Of a stretch of 30,310 bases of DNA, positions 1 to 7,663 are shown in pieces. This stretch comes from JACPFJ01 sp041738275 (lineage in GTDB: Bacteria; Desulfobacterota; Desulfuromonadia; Geobacterales; Pseudopelobacteraceae), in assembly GCA_041738275.1 (NCBI GenBank), contig JBGSQD010000025.1, positions 1 to 30,310 on the forward strand, given 5' to 3'. Below the pieces are notes generated by a model. The model worked only from the letters and a program-made list of their open reading frames with translations. It did not search any database and was not told the DNA's origin. The stretch's first letter is position 1. The number at the start of each line of letters is the position of its first letter. A program made the translations under genes and the position numbers.

Positions 1-2
1 GC

Positions 3-683
3 CTGATCAAGGTCACTGCCAGGAGCATCACCTTTGACGGCTGGATGATCATCGGCCTCTGTACCTTCATGCTCTTTATGGCGGCGGGTGTGTTTGTCAG
101 CAAATTCACCAGATTGCAGAAAATAAAGAAAGGGAACAATGCCTTTCTGGAGAGTTTCAATCATCTCCATGACCCGCTGGAACTTGACCAGCAAGACGAA
201 AGTTTCAAGGATTCCTCACTATTCCGGATTTATCAGGCCGGCTACGACCGCATCATGAACTGGGTTGAAAAGCGCGAAGAAACGGCGGAGGAGGTCACGC
301 TGACCACTTCGGCCATGAACATCTTCCGCGCGGCTCTGGATAGGGCCAATTCGGACGAACTCAGGAAGATGAACGCCTGGATGATCGTTCTGACCCTGGG
401 CATATCGGGCGGCCCTTTCTGGGGATTGCTCGGGACGGTCTGGGGGGTTATGAACACCTTCGCCAGCCTGGCCGAGGCCGGCGAGGCCAACCTTTCCGCA
501 ATTGCGCCAGGTGTTGCTTCGGCTTTGGCCTGTACTCTATTTGGTCTGTTCGTGGCGATTCCCGCACTGTTTGCCTACAGTTTCCTGGTCATGCACATGA
601 AGAATCTGAATGTTGAAACACGTCATTTTATTGAAGAGTATGCCCTGCGGGTCGAAGGGTTCCATGGTAAGGAGGGGGCATGA
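3..683 (+). CDS. ExbB/TolQ/MotA-family proton channel subunit (5' partial)
   Basis: Inner-membrane proton-channel subunit that, with the ExbD/TolR-like protein encoded next, would use the proton motive force to drive the TonB-like protein two genes on. The reading frame is open from the first bases of the window (…SITFDGWMIIGLC), so the ATG at 45 is probably internal and the true start lies upstream. Membrane segments are visible at the N-terminus (WMIIGLCTFMLFMAAGVFV) and in the C-terminal half. The family signature is there too: a GTVWGVMNTF stretch followed by the SAIAPGVASALACTLFGLFVAIPALFAY helix pair, split here by the usual short turn. The stop overlaps the next start in ATGA. ExbB and TolQ cannot be separated by sequence alone; the TonB-like neighbour favours an ExbB role. 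Confidence 0.88.
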   Translation: MIKVTARSITFDGWMIIGLCTFMLFMAAGVFVSKFTRLQKIKKGNNAFLESFNHLHDPLELDQQDESFKDSSLFRIYQAGYDRIMNWVEKREETAEEVTLTTSAMNIFRAALDRANSDELRKMNAWMIVLTLGISGGPFWGLLGTVWGVMNTFASLAEAGEANLSAIAPGVASALACTLFGLFVAIPALFAYSFLVMHMKNLNVETRHFIEEYALRVEGFHGKEGA

Positions 684-1087
684 AAGCGCCGGCAGATGAC
701 CATGACGAGATAGTCGAGATAAACGTTGTTCCGATGCTGGACCTGGCCTGGAATCTGTTGGTGGTGTTCATGATCGTGGTCACCGCTTCGGTTCAGGGCA
801 TCAGTGTCAACCTGCCCAAGGCCAGCGCCGCGGTCAGCAAGATCAAACCGACTACCAAGGCGATCACGATCACGTCGGAAGGGACCATTTTCCTGGACAG
901 CTTTCCGGTGTCCATGGGGGAACTGGAGAGCCGATTGAGCCAGCTCAAGGCTGCTGATCCCAATCTTCCGGTGCTGGTGCGGGGTGACGAGAAGATATCC
1001 TATAAGAGTGTCATCGATGTCCTGGACCTGCTCCAGAAACTGGAGATAACCCAGCTTGGTCTGGTAACACAAAAACTGGTCAAATGA
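680..1087 (+). CDS. ExbD/TolR-family biopolymer transport protein
   Basis: 135-residue single-span protein, the usual length for ExbD/TolR. A short cytoplasmic N-terminus leads into INVVPMLDLAWNLLVVFMIV, in which Asp21 sits where the proton-carrying aspartate of ExbD/TolR is found. A periplasmic domain of about 90 residues follows (…TKAITITSEGTIFLDS… and the closing SVIDVLDLLQKLEI helix). It should form the pentamer/dimer channel with the upstream ExbB-like protein. Its start overlaps the upstream stop, and its own stop overlaps the next start, both as ATGA. The three genes are therefore almost certainly translationally coupled in one transcript. Confidence 0.9.
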   Translation: MKAPADDHDEIVEINVVPMLDLAWNLLVVFMIVVTASVQGISVNLPKASAAVSKIKPTTKAITITSEGTIFLDSFPVSMGELESRLSQLKAADPNLPVLVRGDEKISYKSVIDVLDLLQKLEITQLGLVTQKLVK

Positions 1088-1905
1088 GCGGATTAAAAAA
1101 ATTAAAACGCTACCGTGAGGCAGCACCGGAGGCATGGGAACAGCGAGCAAGCGGAATTATTCCGAATGATCCCGAGAAGCCGCAGCAGAAGCCGAAAAAG
1201 AAGTCAGGCACTTCTTATCAGACCTGGCTGGTGCCGGGAATAATCGGCCTTTGTTTCCTGGCCCTGATCGGCTTTGTGGTCAAGGTTTTCCTGAGTGACG
1301 ACGGTGGCAAAAAAAAGGCGTTGTATCAAGTCACCTTGATCAAGCCGCCGCCACCCGAGGACAAGGTTAAGCCTCCCGAGCCTGAACCGCAGAAGGAGAC
1401 TCCCAAGGAATCGATCCCTGACCCGACCGAAATGCCCGAGCCACAGGCCCAAAACCAGGACCAGCCGCCGGATAACGCTCCTCCAGCGGGCGCCGACCTG
1501 GGGGTGGAGGGTGATGGCGCTGCCGGTTCCGACGGCTTTGGCCTTGTAGCAAAGGGCAAAGGCAAAGGGCGTGATATAACCCTGGGCGGTGGAGGCGGCA
1601 ATAACAGACTGGCGCTTCTGACTAAATACGGCTGGTATACCTCAAAGATGCAGGAAGAGATCAAGAGGCAGATGCGCAGGGTTCTTGACCAGAACGGCGG
1701 CATACCGAAAGGGAAGTTTCAGACCACCGTCAAGATTTTGCTCGACCCGAGAGGCGCCATTGTAAAATTCCAGATTGTCGCCTCCTCGGGCAACGACAAG
1801 GTGGATGAGGCCCTCAAGGCCTCGCTGCCCGGATTCAAAATAAGTCAGCCACCGCCGGATGGGATGCCTTCCGGGATGACCGTGCGAATTATTTCCCAGG
1901 GGTAG
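1084..1905 (+). CDS. TonB-like energy transducer
   Basis: 273-residue protein with TonB architecture: a charged cytoplasmic N-terminus (1-45), one membrane span near 47-70, a proline/glutamate-rich periplasm-spanning linker (about 87-135), a glycine-rich stretch (about 139-175) and a C-terminal TonB-type domain from about 185. The C-terminal domain shows the family pattern of a basic-helix start, a β-strand with a 'DPRGAIVKFQIVASSGND' motif, a helix (VDEALKASLPGF) and a last strand. It would carry energy from the ExbB/ExbD pair to outer-membrane receptors. No TonB-dependent receptor is visible in this window; the next gene encodes a porin without an obvious plug. The cytoplasmic N-terminus is longer than in classical TonB. 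Confidence 0.85.
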   Translation: MSGLKKLKRYREAAPEAWEQRASGIIPNDPEKPQQKPKKKSGTSYQTWLVPGIIGLCFLALIGFVVKVFLSDDGGKKKALYQVTLIKPPPPEDKVKPPEPEPQKETPKESIPDPTEMPEPQAQNQDQPPDNAPPAGADLGVEGDGAAGSDGFGLVAKGKGKGRDITLGGGGGNNRLALLTKYGWYTSKMQEEIKRQMRRVLDQNGGIPKGKFQTTVKILLDPRGAIVKFQIVASSGNDKVDEALKASLPGFKISQPPPDGMPSGMTVRIISQG

Positions 1906-1944
1906 GGGGCCGGAGTCCTTGTTCCCCAGATTAGCATCTCACCT

Positions 1945-3852
1945 ATGAAACGGAGAATAAAATTTATTATGCGCTACTGTGTCGTAACAACCTGGATATT
2001 AATCCTGTTTCTGGCCGTGGCAAAGAACAGTTTCGCCGAAGCCGACAAAACTGTAGAACCGGTCGGGGTTGTGGCTCTGGCAAATCTGTTGAAGACAAAG
2101 GGGATGATATCCGACGAGGAGTACACCATGATTCGGGTACAGGCCGCTGGTGGACCGGCTTCGAATACCGATCTCAGGACACTCGTCAATCTCCTGCAAT
2201 CAAAGGGAAGCCTGAGCAATGAAGAGGCTGAGGCCTTTTTGCTCGGGTTGAACGACAAGCCTTTGAAAGTTGCTCTTGCTGATGGCGTCATGGCTAAGAA
2301 TGTAACGCCGCTCCCTGAGAAGGAGATCAAGCCGGTCATTGAGGTGCTGCGCGAGCAAGGAGCACTTGGAACGGACGAGGCTGCCCAGATAGGTGAGAGG
2401 ATCGGCAATAAATGGAATGCAGCGGATGATGATCGTATTGCCCCGGTTGACGACGAGATCGATTACGTCCGGACAACATTGCCGAAAGAGATAGTTCTGA
2501 CGGGAATTGCGCTGTTGCGCCAGCAGGCTGTTATTAACGACGAAGAAACCGAGCGGATCAGAAATCGCTTTCTGCGTAAGCATTATCTAGAGCAGGTCGC
2601 CGGTTCGATCGACTTGAACATGCGCCGGAATGTCGTTGCGCAGGTAGCCGAGAAAATCATACCGATTCCGGATTGGACCAAACGGATCAAAATAAATGGG
2701 GATTTCCGGTTGCGTTTAGAAGGTGTTTTCTATGATGGCAATGGTGGAGGATTTGACACCGGCAATGGTATTTTTGTAAGGCCGGACAAGCCTACCGAAA
2801 TTTTAAACAGTTCTGTTGACCGTCTCCAGATGCGAATCAGGGCAAGGCTGGCTTTCGTTGCCAAGGTCAACGATCAGGTTGAGGCAGGGATCGGCCTGGC
2901 AACCGGCAACACGACCAATCCGGTTTCAACCAACTCCACCCTTGGGGACTCGCTCAACAAAAAGAATTTCCTTGTGGATCTCGCCTACATGAAATGGACT
3001 CCGCTACGCGCGTTCACCATTTGGGGCGGACGCTTCGCAAGTCCCTTTTACGGCAGCGATCTTGTCTGGGATCCGGATATCAATTTTGACGGTTTGGCGC
3101 TTTCATACAAGCCGCAGCTTACATCTACGCTCAGCATGTTCCTGACCGGCGGGGCATTCCCGATACAGGAGATCGAACTCACCAGCCATGATAAATGGAT
3201 GTATGGCGGTCAGATAGGTGTTCAGTACCGCAACGAGAAGATATTGACCGCAAAGCTGGCCGCTGCCCTCTACCAGTTCGAAAACATGACCGGTCGGGCC
3301 AACGATCCCTCCAAGCCGGGAGAATACGATTATACCGCACCCCTGTTTCAGCAGAAAGGAAACACGCTGTTCGACATCGATCCGTCTACCGCCATCAAGA
3401 CCGCTTATGCCGCAAGGTTTCGCGAGCTGAATATCGGAGGATCACTTGATCTTGGTTTCTGGGATCCGCTGCGGGTGGTAATGACGGCCGACTATGTCAA
3501 CAACATCGGCTATAACAGCGCTTCGGTGAATGCTCTGACCGGTCACAACGTGAAAAATGAGACTGAAGGATACCAGTTCGGAATTTCCGTCGGCAATCCC
3601 AAGCCAAGGTATCTTGGCCAATGGAAGATTCTCGTGAACTACAAGTACCTGGAGTCGGATGCTGTGGTGGACGCTTTTACCGAGTCTGATTTTCACCTGG
3701 GGGGGACCAACGCCAAGGGGTGGATTATGGGCGGGGACCTGGGAGTAGGCCGAAATGTCTGGCTTTCAACCCGCTGGTTGACCACCAACGAGATTTCCGG
3801 GCCGCCGCTGGCCATCGATGTCTTACAGTTTAACCTGAATACGAGATTCTGA
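1945..3852 (+). CDS. outer-membrane porin (Porin_5-like)
   Basis: Up to 635 residues with a signal peptide ending near NSFA/EADK. ATG 1945 has a poor ribosome site; ATG 1969 follows ACGGAGA by 12-13 bases and gives a cleaner signal peptide (MRYCVVTTWILILFLAVA), so it may be the real start. Residues 45-206 carry four short helical repeats of the form L-x-x-LL-x-x-(K/Q)-G-x-(I/L)-x-x-(D/E)-E, near 45, 80, 131 and 188. The β-barrel begins around residue 243 with 'DWTKRIKINGDFRLRLEG', typical of the putative porin family Porin_5, and ends in the aromatic C-terminus NLNTRF expected for BAM recognition. It lies 39 bases after tonB and probably belongs to the same transcript. Substrate unknown. Confidence 0.82.
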   Translation: MKRRIKFIMRYCVVTTWILILFLAVAKNSFAEADKTVEPVGVVALANLLKTKGMISDEEYTMIRVQAAGGPASNTDLRTLVNLLQSKGSLSNEEAEAFLLGLNDKPLKVALADGVMAKNVTPLPEKEIKPVIEVLREQGALGTDEAAQIGERIGNKWNAADDDRIAPVDDEIDYVRTTLPKEIVLTGIALLRQQAVINDEETERIRNRFLRKHYLEQVAGSIDLNMRRNVVAQVAEKIIPIPDWTKRIKINGDFRLRLEGVFYDGNGGGFDTGNGIFVRPDKPTEILNSSVDRLQMRIRARLAFVAKVNDQVEAGIGLATGNTTNPVSTNSTLGDSLNKKNFLVDLAYMKWTPLRAFTIWGGRFASPFYGSDLVWDPDINFDGLALSYKPQLTSTLSMFLTGGAFPIQEIELTSHDKWMYGGQIGVQYRNEKILTAKLAAALYQFENMTGRANDPSKPGEYDYTAPLFQQKGNTLFDIDPSTAIKTAYAARFRELNIGGSLDLGFWDPLRVVMTADYVNNIGYNSASVNALTGHNVKNETEGYQFGISVGNPKPRYLGQWKILVNYKYLESDAVVDAFTESDFHLGGTNAKGWIMGGDLGVGRNVWLSTRWLTTNEISGPPLAIDVLQFNLNTRF

Positions 3853-3897
3853 TGAACTATACAGGCTGAAGGCTGCTGGTAAAAAGGTAATATAAAC

Positions 3898-4932
3898 ATG
3901 TGCTATCAAACTAAACCCAATAAATTACTTGCTTCGGTCTTCAGCCTTTGGCCTCTGTTGTACCGACGGATTCTCAGCCCGCTGCTGCTGGTGTTGATGA
4001 TGGCAACCACCGCGCCGGCGCTGGAATCCGGCCCTCACCCCACCACTGCTGCCGTGGTGAATGCAACCGTTATCACAGTGCAGGATTTTCAGCGGGAACT
4101 GGACCGTATAAAGCGCCAGAAAGGGCTCACTGCTGAAACTGCTGATGAAGCAATACTGGCGAATCTGAAGCGCGAGGCGCTGGAAAATATAATTATCCGG
4201 GAACTGCTCTATCAGGAAAGCCTCAAGCAGAAGATTACGATTGATGCTTCAACAATAGACCGGGAAATGGCACAGGCAAAAGGTAAGTTCGCCACTGCCG
4301 CACTGTTTGCGGAAAATCTGCAGCGCATAAATATGACAGAAGCCATGGTGCGGGAACAGGTAAAACGCGGACTGGCCAACCGTATCCTCATCGATCGGGC
4401 GGTCGGCAAGGATGTTGACGTCAGCGATGCAGAGCTGAATTATTATTACGAGCAGCATAAAGCGGACTTTTCAGAGCAATCTCAGGTTCGGATCAGCCAT
4501 ATCCTGTTGGCGGTTGACTCCGGGAAACATAGATATACAATGAAAGAAGCGGGCGAAAAGATCCTGCTCCTGCGGAAGCAGATTCTGGCTGGCGAGGATT
4601 TTGCCGTTGTGGCATCTGCCAACTCTGATTGTCAGAGCAGGACAAAAGGTGGCGATATAGGTTGGTTTGCTCCGGGGCAGTTAACTCCGGAAATTGAAAA
4701 GGAGGTGAACCGGCTCAAGGTCAGCGAGCTATCCGGGATTGTCGAGGATCGTTTTGGCGTGCATATTATCAAGGTTGCAGAACGCAAGGAGGCTGCCATT
4801 CCGCACCTTGACGACATCAGGCCAGAGGTCCGGAATCTGGCGCGGCAGGAAAAATATCTCACCATGCTGCAGCGCTATGTAAAAAGTCTGCGAGACGTCG
4901 CCAGGGTGGAGATTACTCTGGTGAAAGATTAG
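3898..4932 (+). CDS. periplasmic parvulin-type peptidyl-prolyl isomerase (SurA/PpiC-like)
   Basis: 344 residues. An N-terminal hydrophobic segment (RILSPLLLVLMMATTAPALE) is a likely signal peptide preceded by an unusually long hydrophilic lead of about 24 residues. The SurA-type chaperone helix region follows (about 50-185, with VNATVITVQDFQREL at its start). The parvulin domain spans about 198-293, with the hallmark VRISHILL, a DFAVVASANSDC stretch, GGDIGWFAPGQL and FGVHIIKV. The family folds outer-membrane proteins, and its place directly after a porin gene fits that job. It resembles the short Geobacter PpiC/PrsA-like proteins more than E. coli SurA, which has two parvulin domains; only one is seen here. 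Confidence 0.88.
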   Translation: MCYQTKPNKLLASVFSLWPLLYRRILSPLLLVLMMATTAPALESGPHPTTAAVVNATVITVQDFQRELDRIKRQKGLTAETADEAILANLKREALENIIIRELLYQESLKQKITIDASTIDREMAQAKGKFATAALFAENLQRINMTEAMVREQVKRGLANRILIDRAVGKDVDVSDAELNYYYEQHKADFSEQSQVRISHILLAVDSGKHRYTMKEAGEKILLLRKQILAGEDFAVVASANSDCQSRTKGGDIGWFAPGQLTPEIEKEVNRLKVSELSGIVEDRFGVHIIKVAERKEAAIPHLDDIRPEVRNLARQEKYLTMLQRYVKSLRDVARVEITLVKD

Positions 4933-4950
4933 ATTATAATATTTAACATA

Positions 4951-4961
4951 ATTGTAACAAT
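4951..4961. promoter_or_regulatory. palindrome with core TTGTAACAA, copy 1
   Basis: ATTGT-A-ACAAT, a perfect 11-base palindrome about 70 bases before the start of the 69-residue protein, inside an AT-rich gap. The same 9-base core recurs at 5289-5297 before the next gene. It could be a shared operator; nothing here identifies the binding protein. Confidence 0.3.
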
Positions 4962-5029
4962 AAGATAGGCCAAAAACTGGTAGAATAATTAAAAAAATAA
5001 ATTATAAACCTGCTTGTAAGGAATAGACC

Positions 5030-5239
5030 ATGCAATCAACGTATAGTGCTCAACAGATTCAGGCTGCGGTGACTGCACTGAAAGCTTACAAAGAAAAGCC
5101 TTTCATCAGCCATGAATGGGAGGAGTTCGTTTTGCGTTTAAGCCGTGATGATGACCCCCTGATGCGGGAAAAAATGGCCCGCGAGTTGGATGCCATTATG
5201 GAGAAAGATCCTGGTTTCAAGGTATTCAGGATGAATTGA
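5030..5239 (+). CDS. small protein of unknown function (69 aa)
   Basis: I do not recognise this family. The start has a good ribosome site (AAGGA at 5018-5022, 7 bases before ATG). The protein is soluble, charged and predicted helical (AQQIQAAVTALKAYK, then MREKMARELDAIMEK), with no signal peptide or membrane span. It has its own AT-rich upstream region and is followed by a perfect inverted repeat at 5251-5265, so it may be a single-gene transcript. Its position just before a partner-switching module, and the palindrome core shared with that module's upstream region, suggest co-regulation, but this is inference. Confidence 0.7.
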   Translation: MQSTYSAQQIQAAVTALKAYKEKPFISHEWEEFVLRLSRDDDPLMREKMARELDAIMEKDPGFKVFRMN

Positions 5240-5250
5240 TATAATTTAAC

Positions 5251-5265
5251 CGCCAATTATTGGCG
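5251..5265. repeat. inverted repeat CGCCAAT-T-ATTGGCG
   Basis: Perfect 7-base arms around one base, 11 bases after the stop of the small protein. As RNA it forms CGCCA/TGGCG with a 5-base loop followed by an AU-rich run, so it may be a weak terminator. As DNA it could be an operator for the downstream phosphatase gene. Confidence 0.4.
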
Positions 5266-5285
5266 TATTATAATATAACTGATTG

Positions 5286-5300
5286 TTTTTGTAACAAAAA
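5286..5300. promoter_or_regulatory. palindrome with core TTGTAACAA, copy 2
   Basis: TTTTTGT-A-ACAAAAA, a perfect 15-base palindrome 51 bases before the CBS-phosphatase start. It shares its 9-base core with the palindrome at 4951-4961. Candidate operator. Confidence 0.3.
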
Positions 5301-5330
5301 TTTATCATATCGGCACACCATTGAAATATT

Positions 5331-5350
5331 TACTGGACTATAATCCAGTA
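5331..5350 (+). promoter_or_regulatory. hairpin and possible -10 box abutting the phosphatase start
   Basis: TACTGGA (5331-5337), CTATAA, TCCAGTA (5344-5350) is a perfect 7-base inverted repeat ending one base before ATG 5352. Inside it TATAAT (5339-5344) matches a sigma-70 -10 box exactly, which would put the transcript start at or next to the ATG. No Shine-Dalgarno sequence precedes this ATG. I see no convincing -35 box. Confidence 0.4.
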
Positions 5351-5351
5351 C

Positions 5352-6560
5352 ATGTCACTTAGCAGTCATCACATAGCATTACTTAAAGATGTAATGCGTC
5401 CGGTCGTATCACTACCCTCCTCAACGACGGTCACAGAAGTTGCCTCTATCTTCACGAGTAATGCGGCGTTGCTCATGATACCTGTAAGCAGTGATGCAGG
5501 TTTTGAGGGTGTTATCAGCCGCCGGGATCTGTTCTCTCGACACCTTGCCCGTAAATTCGCAGTGGAGCTGTTCGGCAATAAACCTATTCAACTTCTAATA
5601 AATACGCAACCAATCAACATGTCTTCGGACATGGATATCAACTCGGCCCTGTCGCTGCTGCTGAAGCTCGACCCGGAACTGGATCTCGACTCATTTACGG
5701 TGCTGGACAGTGGCAACTGTGTTGGAATCGTGCATGTGGCCGAGCTAATCATGGTCATTTCCAAAGGCCAGGCCTGCCTTCTGAACAAGCTGGAAGTTCT
5801 GAGCGCGCGGATCTGCGAAGAGGTGGACAAGGCCCGCCAGATTCAACAGAGTCTTTTGCCCCCCTCTTCATTCAGCTTCTCCGGAACTGTTCTGGACGCT
5901 GTGCTGATAAATTCGAGCGAGATCAGCGGCGATGTTTATGATTATTTCATAATGGACGACAACCGTCTGGGAGTCATGGTGGGAGATGTCAGCGGACATG
6001 GCGTCCAGTCCGGTATGGTAGCGACCGCCGCCAAGGCCGGTCTGCATCTGCTGCTGGACAGAGGTGTCAGGACACCCTCAGAACTGCTGTCCGGCATGAA
6101 TAAGGCGGTTCTGGTTACCGCTTCCAGTTCGCTGATGATGACTGCCGTGGTTGCGGTCATAGATCTGGGCGAACGAAAAATTTCCTTTGCCAACGCAGGC
6201 CATAACTATCCCTACATCTACCGGGCTTCGACGCAAACCCTCTCCATGCTGGAAAACACCGGCGGCTTCCCGCTGGGGTTTGATTCGGAAAGCATTTATG
6301 AAGAAGACGTGATCGATTTTAACATTAATGACCGGCTGTTGCTCTATACCGACGGGATTGTGGAGGCCCGTGGCGGGAATGAAGAAGAGTTCGGCTACGA
6401 TCGTTTGGAGCAATATCTGCAAAACGAACTCAGCGGCCATCCGGCTGGCGCGCGCCGGGGATTGGTTGAATCCGTTCGCAGTTTTACCGGGGTTGATGAG
6501 TTTGAGGATGACGTGACCATATTGATAGTCGCTTATGAATCGGAAGGATATCAAGAATGA
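5352..6560 (+). CDS. CBS-domain PP2C/SpoIIE-family serine phosphatase (RsbU-like)
   Basis: 402 residues. An N-terminal CBS-domain pair (about 11-135, with DVMRPVVSLPSSTTVTEVASIF and FEGVISRRDL in the first copy) would sense a ligand, often an adenine nucleotide. A helical linker (about 143-170) with the AR-x-IQQSLLP signature leads into a PP2C/SpoIIE catalytic domain. All metal-binding acidic motifs are present: SGDVYDY (Asp194), GDVSGHG (Asp212), YTDGIVEAR (Asp334) and EDDVTILIV (Asp386/387), so the enzyme should be active. The expected job is removing phosphate from the STAS protein encoded two genes downstream, against the kinase encoded between them. There is no membrane span. The start lacks a ribosome site; see the hairpin at 5331. 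Confidence 0.9.
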   Translation: MSLSSHHIALLKDVMRPVVSLPSSTTVTEVASIFTSNAALLMIPVSSDAGFEGVISRRDLFSRHLARKFAVELFGNKPIQLLINTQPINMSSDMDINSALSLLLKLDPELDLDSFTVLDSGNCVGIVHVAELIMVISKGQACLLNKLEVLSARICEEVDKARQIQQSLLPPSSFSFSGTVLDAVLINSSEISGDVYDYFIMDDNRLGVMVGDVSGHGVQSGMVATAAKAGLHLLLDRGVRTPSELLSGMNKAVLVTASSSLMMTAVVAVIDLGERKISFANAGHNYPYIYRASTQTLSMLENTGGFPLGFDSESIYEEDVIDFNINDRLLLYTDGIVEARGGNEEEFGYDRLEQYLQNELSGHPAGARRGLVESVRSFTGVDEFEDDVTILIVAYESEGYQE

Positions 6561-6577
6561 ATGGTGAAGGAACTTAA

Positions 6578-7141
6578 ATGAGCATACGGACTTTTCGCTA
6601 TGGTGACAGAGGCACGGTTATATCGGTATCAGGCGCATTACCCACACTGGCAGCCCGTTGCTGGAAAAGGGAGTGGAATGTCTCTTCATCATTGGACAAG
6701 GATAAGATAATTGAGCAACTGCATGGTTTATTTGATGGTAAAGATGAGAACCATGATTTTCTCGTCCAGCGGGCCGAGCTAATCGTGGACGAAATGCTGG
6801 AAAACGCGCTCTATTCCGCCCCTCGCGATTCCGGCGGCAAGCCGCTTTTTGTCAAAGGCTGCGCGCGGGAACTGCTCGCGGACGAAAAGATATCGCTGCG
6901 TTGCGCTTTCGACGGCAAGCAGCTTTTCCTGGAAATAAGCGACAGTTGGGGGAATCTTTCGCCTGAAACAGTGGAGATGTTTTTATCATTGAACGACAAC
7001 GATACTGATCCGGAAAGTGACAGGGCCGGCCGCGGCCTGTTCATCATGTGGAAATTTCTGGATTATTTCTATGTCAATATCAACCCAGGGGTGGATACCA
7101 CCATGGGTGGAGTCCTCAGCCTCTTCCCGGTAATTGTTTGA
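6578..7141 (+). CDS. GHKL ATPase, RsbW/SpoIIAB-like serine kinase (anti-sigma type)
   Basis: 187 residues with an ATP-binding GHKL fold: N box DEMLENALYSAP (Asn76), G1 box ISDSWGNLS (Asp122) and G2 box AGRGLFIMWKF (151-160). In partner-switching systems such proteins phosphorylate a STAS antagonist and hold or release a third partner. It starts 17 bases after the phosphatase stop with GAAGGAA 5 bases upstream. The N-terminal 40 residues are extra compared with the short RsbW-type kinases. No sigma factor gene is adjacent, so the final target is not shown by this window. Confidence 0.85.
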   Translation: MSIRTFRYGDRGTVISVSGALPTLAARCWKREWNVSSSLDKDKIIEQLHGLFDGKDENHDFLVQRAELIVDEMLENALYSAPRDSGGKPLFVKGCARELLADEKISLRCAFDGKQLFLEISDSWGNLSPETVEMFLSLNDNDTDPESDRAGRGLFIMWKFLDYFYVNINPGVDTTMGGVLSLFPVIV

Positions 7142-7154
7142 AAAGGAGAATGAA

Positions 7155-7472
7155 ATGGACCTGGAATTCAAGTTTGAAATCCACAAGGACAGCATGGGCG
7201 ACAACATCTGCTTTTACGGTAACATCGACTCGCACTCGGAGCAGTCATTTGATGAGCTTTCCCGCAAGATCACCGGAAAGAGGGTGGTCATGGATTTCAG
7301 TAATACGCTTCGTATAAATTCAATGGGAATCGCGATCCTGCTCCGTTCGATCAAGCACATCAAATCCGAGAAAAAGTCTGAAATAGCAATCGTAGGCGAG
7401 AACAAGACAAATGCCATGCTGTTCAAAATAACCGGCGTTTATACGCTTACCAGCCAGCATGCACAATTTTGA
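7155..7472 (+). CDS. STAS-domain anti-anti-sigma-type protein
   Basis: 105 residues starting at ATG 7155, which has AAAAGGAG ending 6 bases upstream; an in-frame start at 7134 would lie inside the preceding gene and has no such site. The STAS fold is recognisable: ENICFYGNID-like first strands, RVVMDFSNTLRINSMGIAIL in the core and a closing FKITGVYTL. Ser56 in INSMG occupies the phosphorylation position of SpoIIAA/RsbV (DSSG), with Asn in place of the usual Asp. It should be the substrate of the kinase and phosphatase encoded just before it, 13 bases away. A terminator follows, so the module ends here. Confidence 0.88.
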   Translation: MDLEFKFEIHKDSMGDNICFYGNIDSHSEQSFDELSRKITGKRVVMDFSNTLRINSMGIAILLRSIKHIKSEKKSEIAIVGENKTNAMLFKITGVYTLTSQHAQF

Positions 7473-7500
7473 TCCTGGTAACCGGATAATTGCCTGGGCT

Positions 7501-7528
7501 TGCGGTTTCAACAAACCGCATTATTTCC
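7501..7528 (+). terminator. Rho-independent terminator of the partner-switching operon
   Basis: TGCGGTTT-caac-AAACCGCA (8-base perfect stem, 7501-7520) followed by TTATTTCC. It ends the STAS transcript, which means that element A at 7626 with its own terminator is not needed to stop that transcript. Confidence 0.75.
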
Positions 7529-7571
7529 AAAATCGTTATATACCTGTAATATATATGTAATAATCTTATGT

Positions 7572-7577
7572 TATAGT
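7572..7577 (+). promoter_or_regulatory. possible -10 box for the long leader of the first tail protein
   Basis: TATAGT matches the sigma-70 -10 box at five of six bases and lies between the upstream terminator and element A, where a promoter is expected. The bases 17 upstream do not resemble a -35 box, so this is a weak call. The gap 7473-8036 (564 bases) otherwise holds a terminator, element A, a GEMM riboswitch and a possible leader peptide, all listed separately. Confidence 0.2.
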
Positions 7578-7625
7578 GGGGTCGAACTCAGACGGACATT
7601 TAATGTAATGACCAAAAGACAATGA

Positions 7626-7663
7626 GGGAACTTTGCTGACCTGATTCATCAGGACCCAGAAAG
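7626..7663 (+). promoter_or_regulatory. RNA element A, copy 1 (small two-stem fold, unknown family)
   Basis: The outer stem pairs CTTT-g-CTG (7631-7638, bulged G) with CAG-AAAG (7657-7663). The inner hairpin is CCTGA-ttca-TCAGG (7640-7653). The two are separated by A on one side and ACC on the other. The last strand, AAAG, is also the beginning of the following terminator stem, so the two folds compete. Most of this sequence recurs at 13513-13548 before another tail-protein gene, while the terminator stems of the two copies differ. This is the pattern of a sensor plus expression platform. I cannot match it to a known riboswitch class. Confidence 0.6.

Noticed and set aside
7626..7663. PHO box or sigma-54 promoter within element A
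   Set aside because: There are no CTGTCAT-type direct repeats at 11-base spacing, and the GG…GC spacing in GGGAACTTTGC is too short for a -24/-12 promoter.
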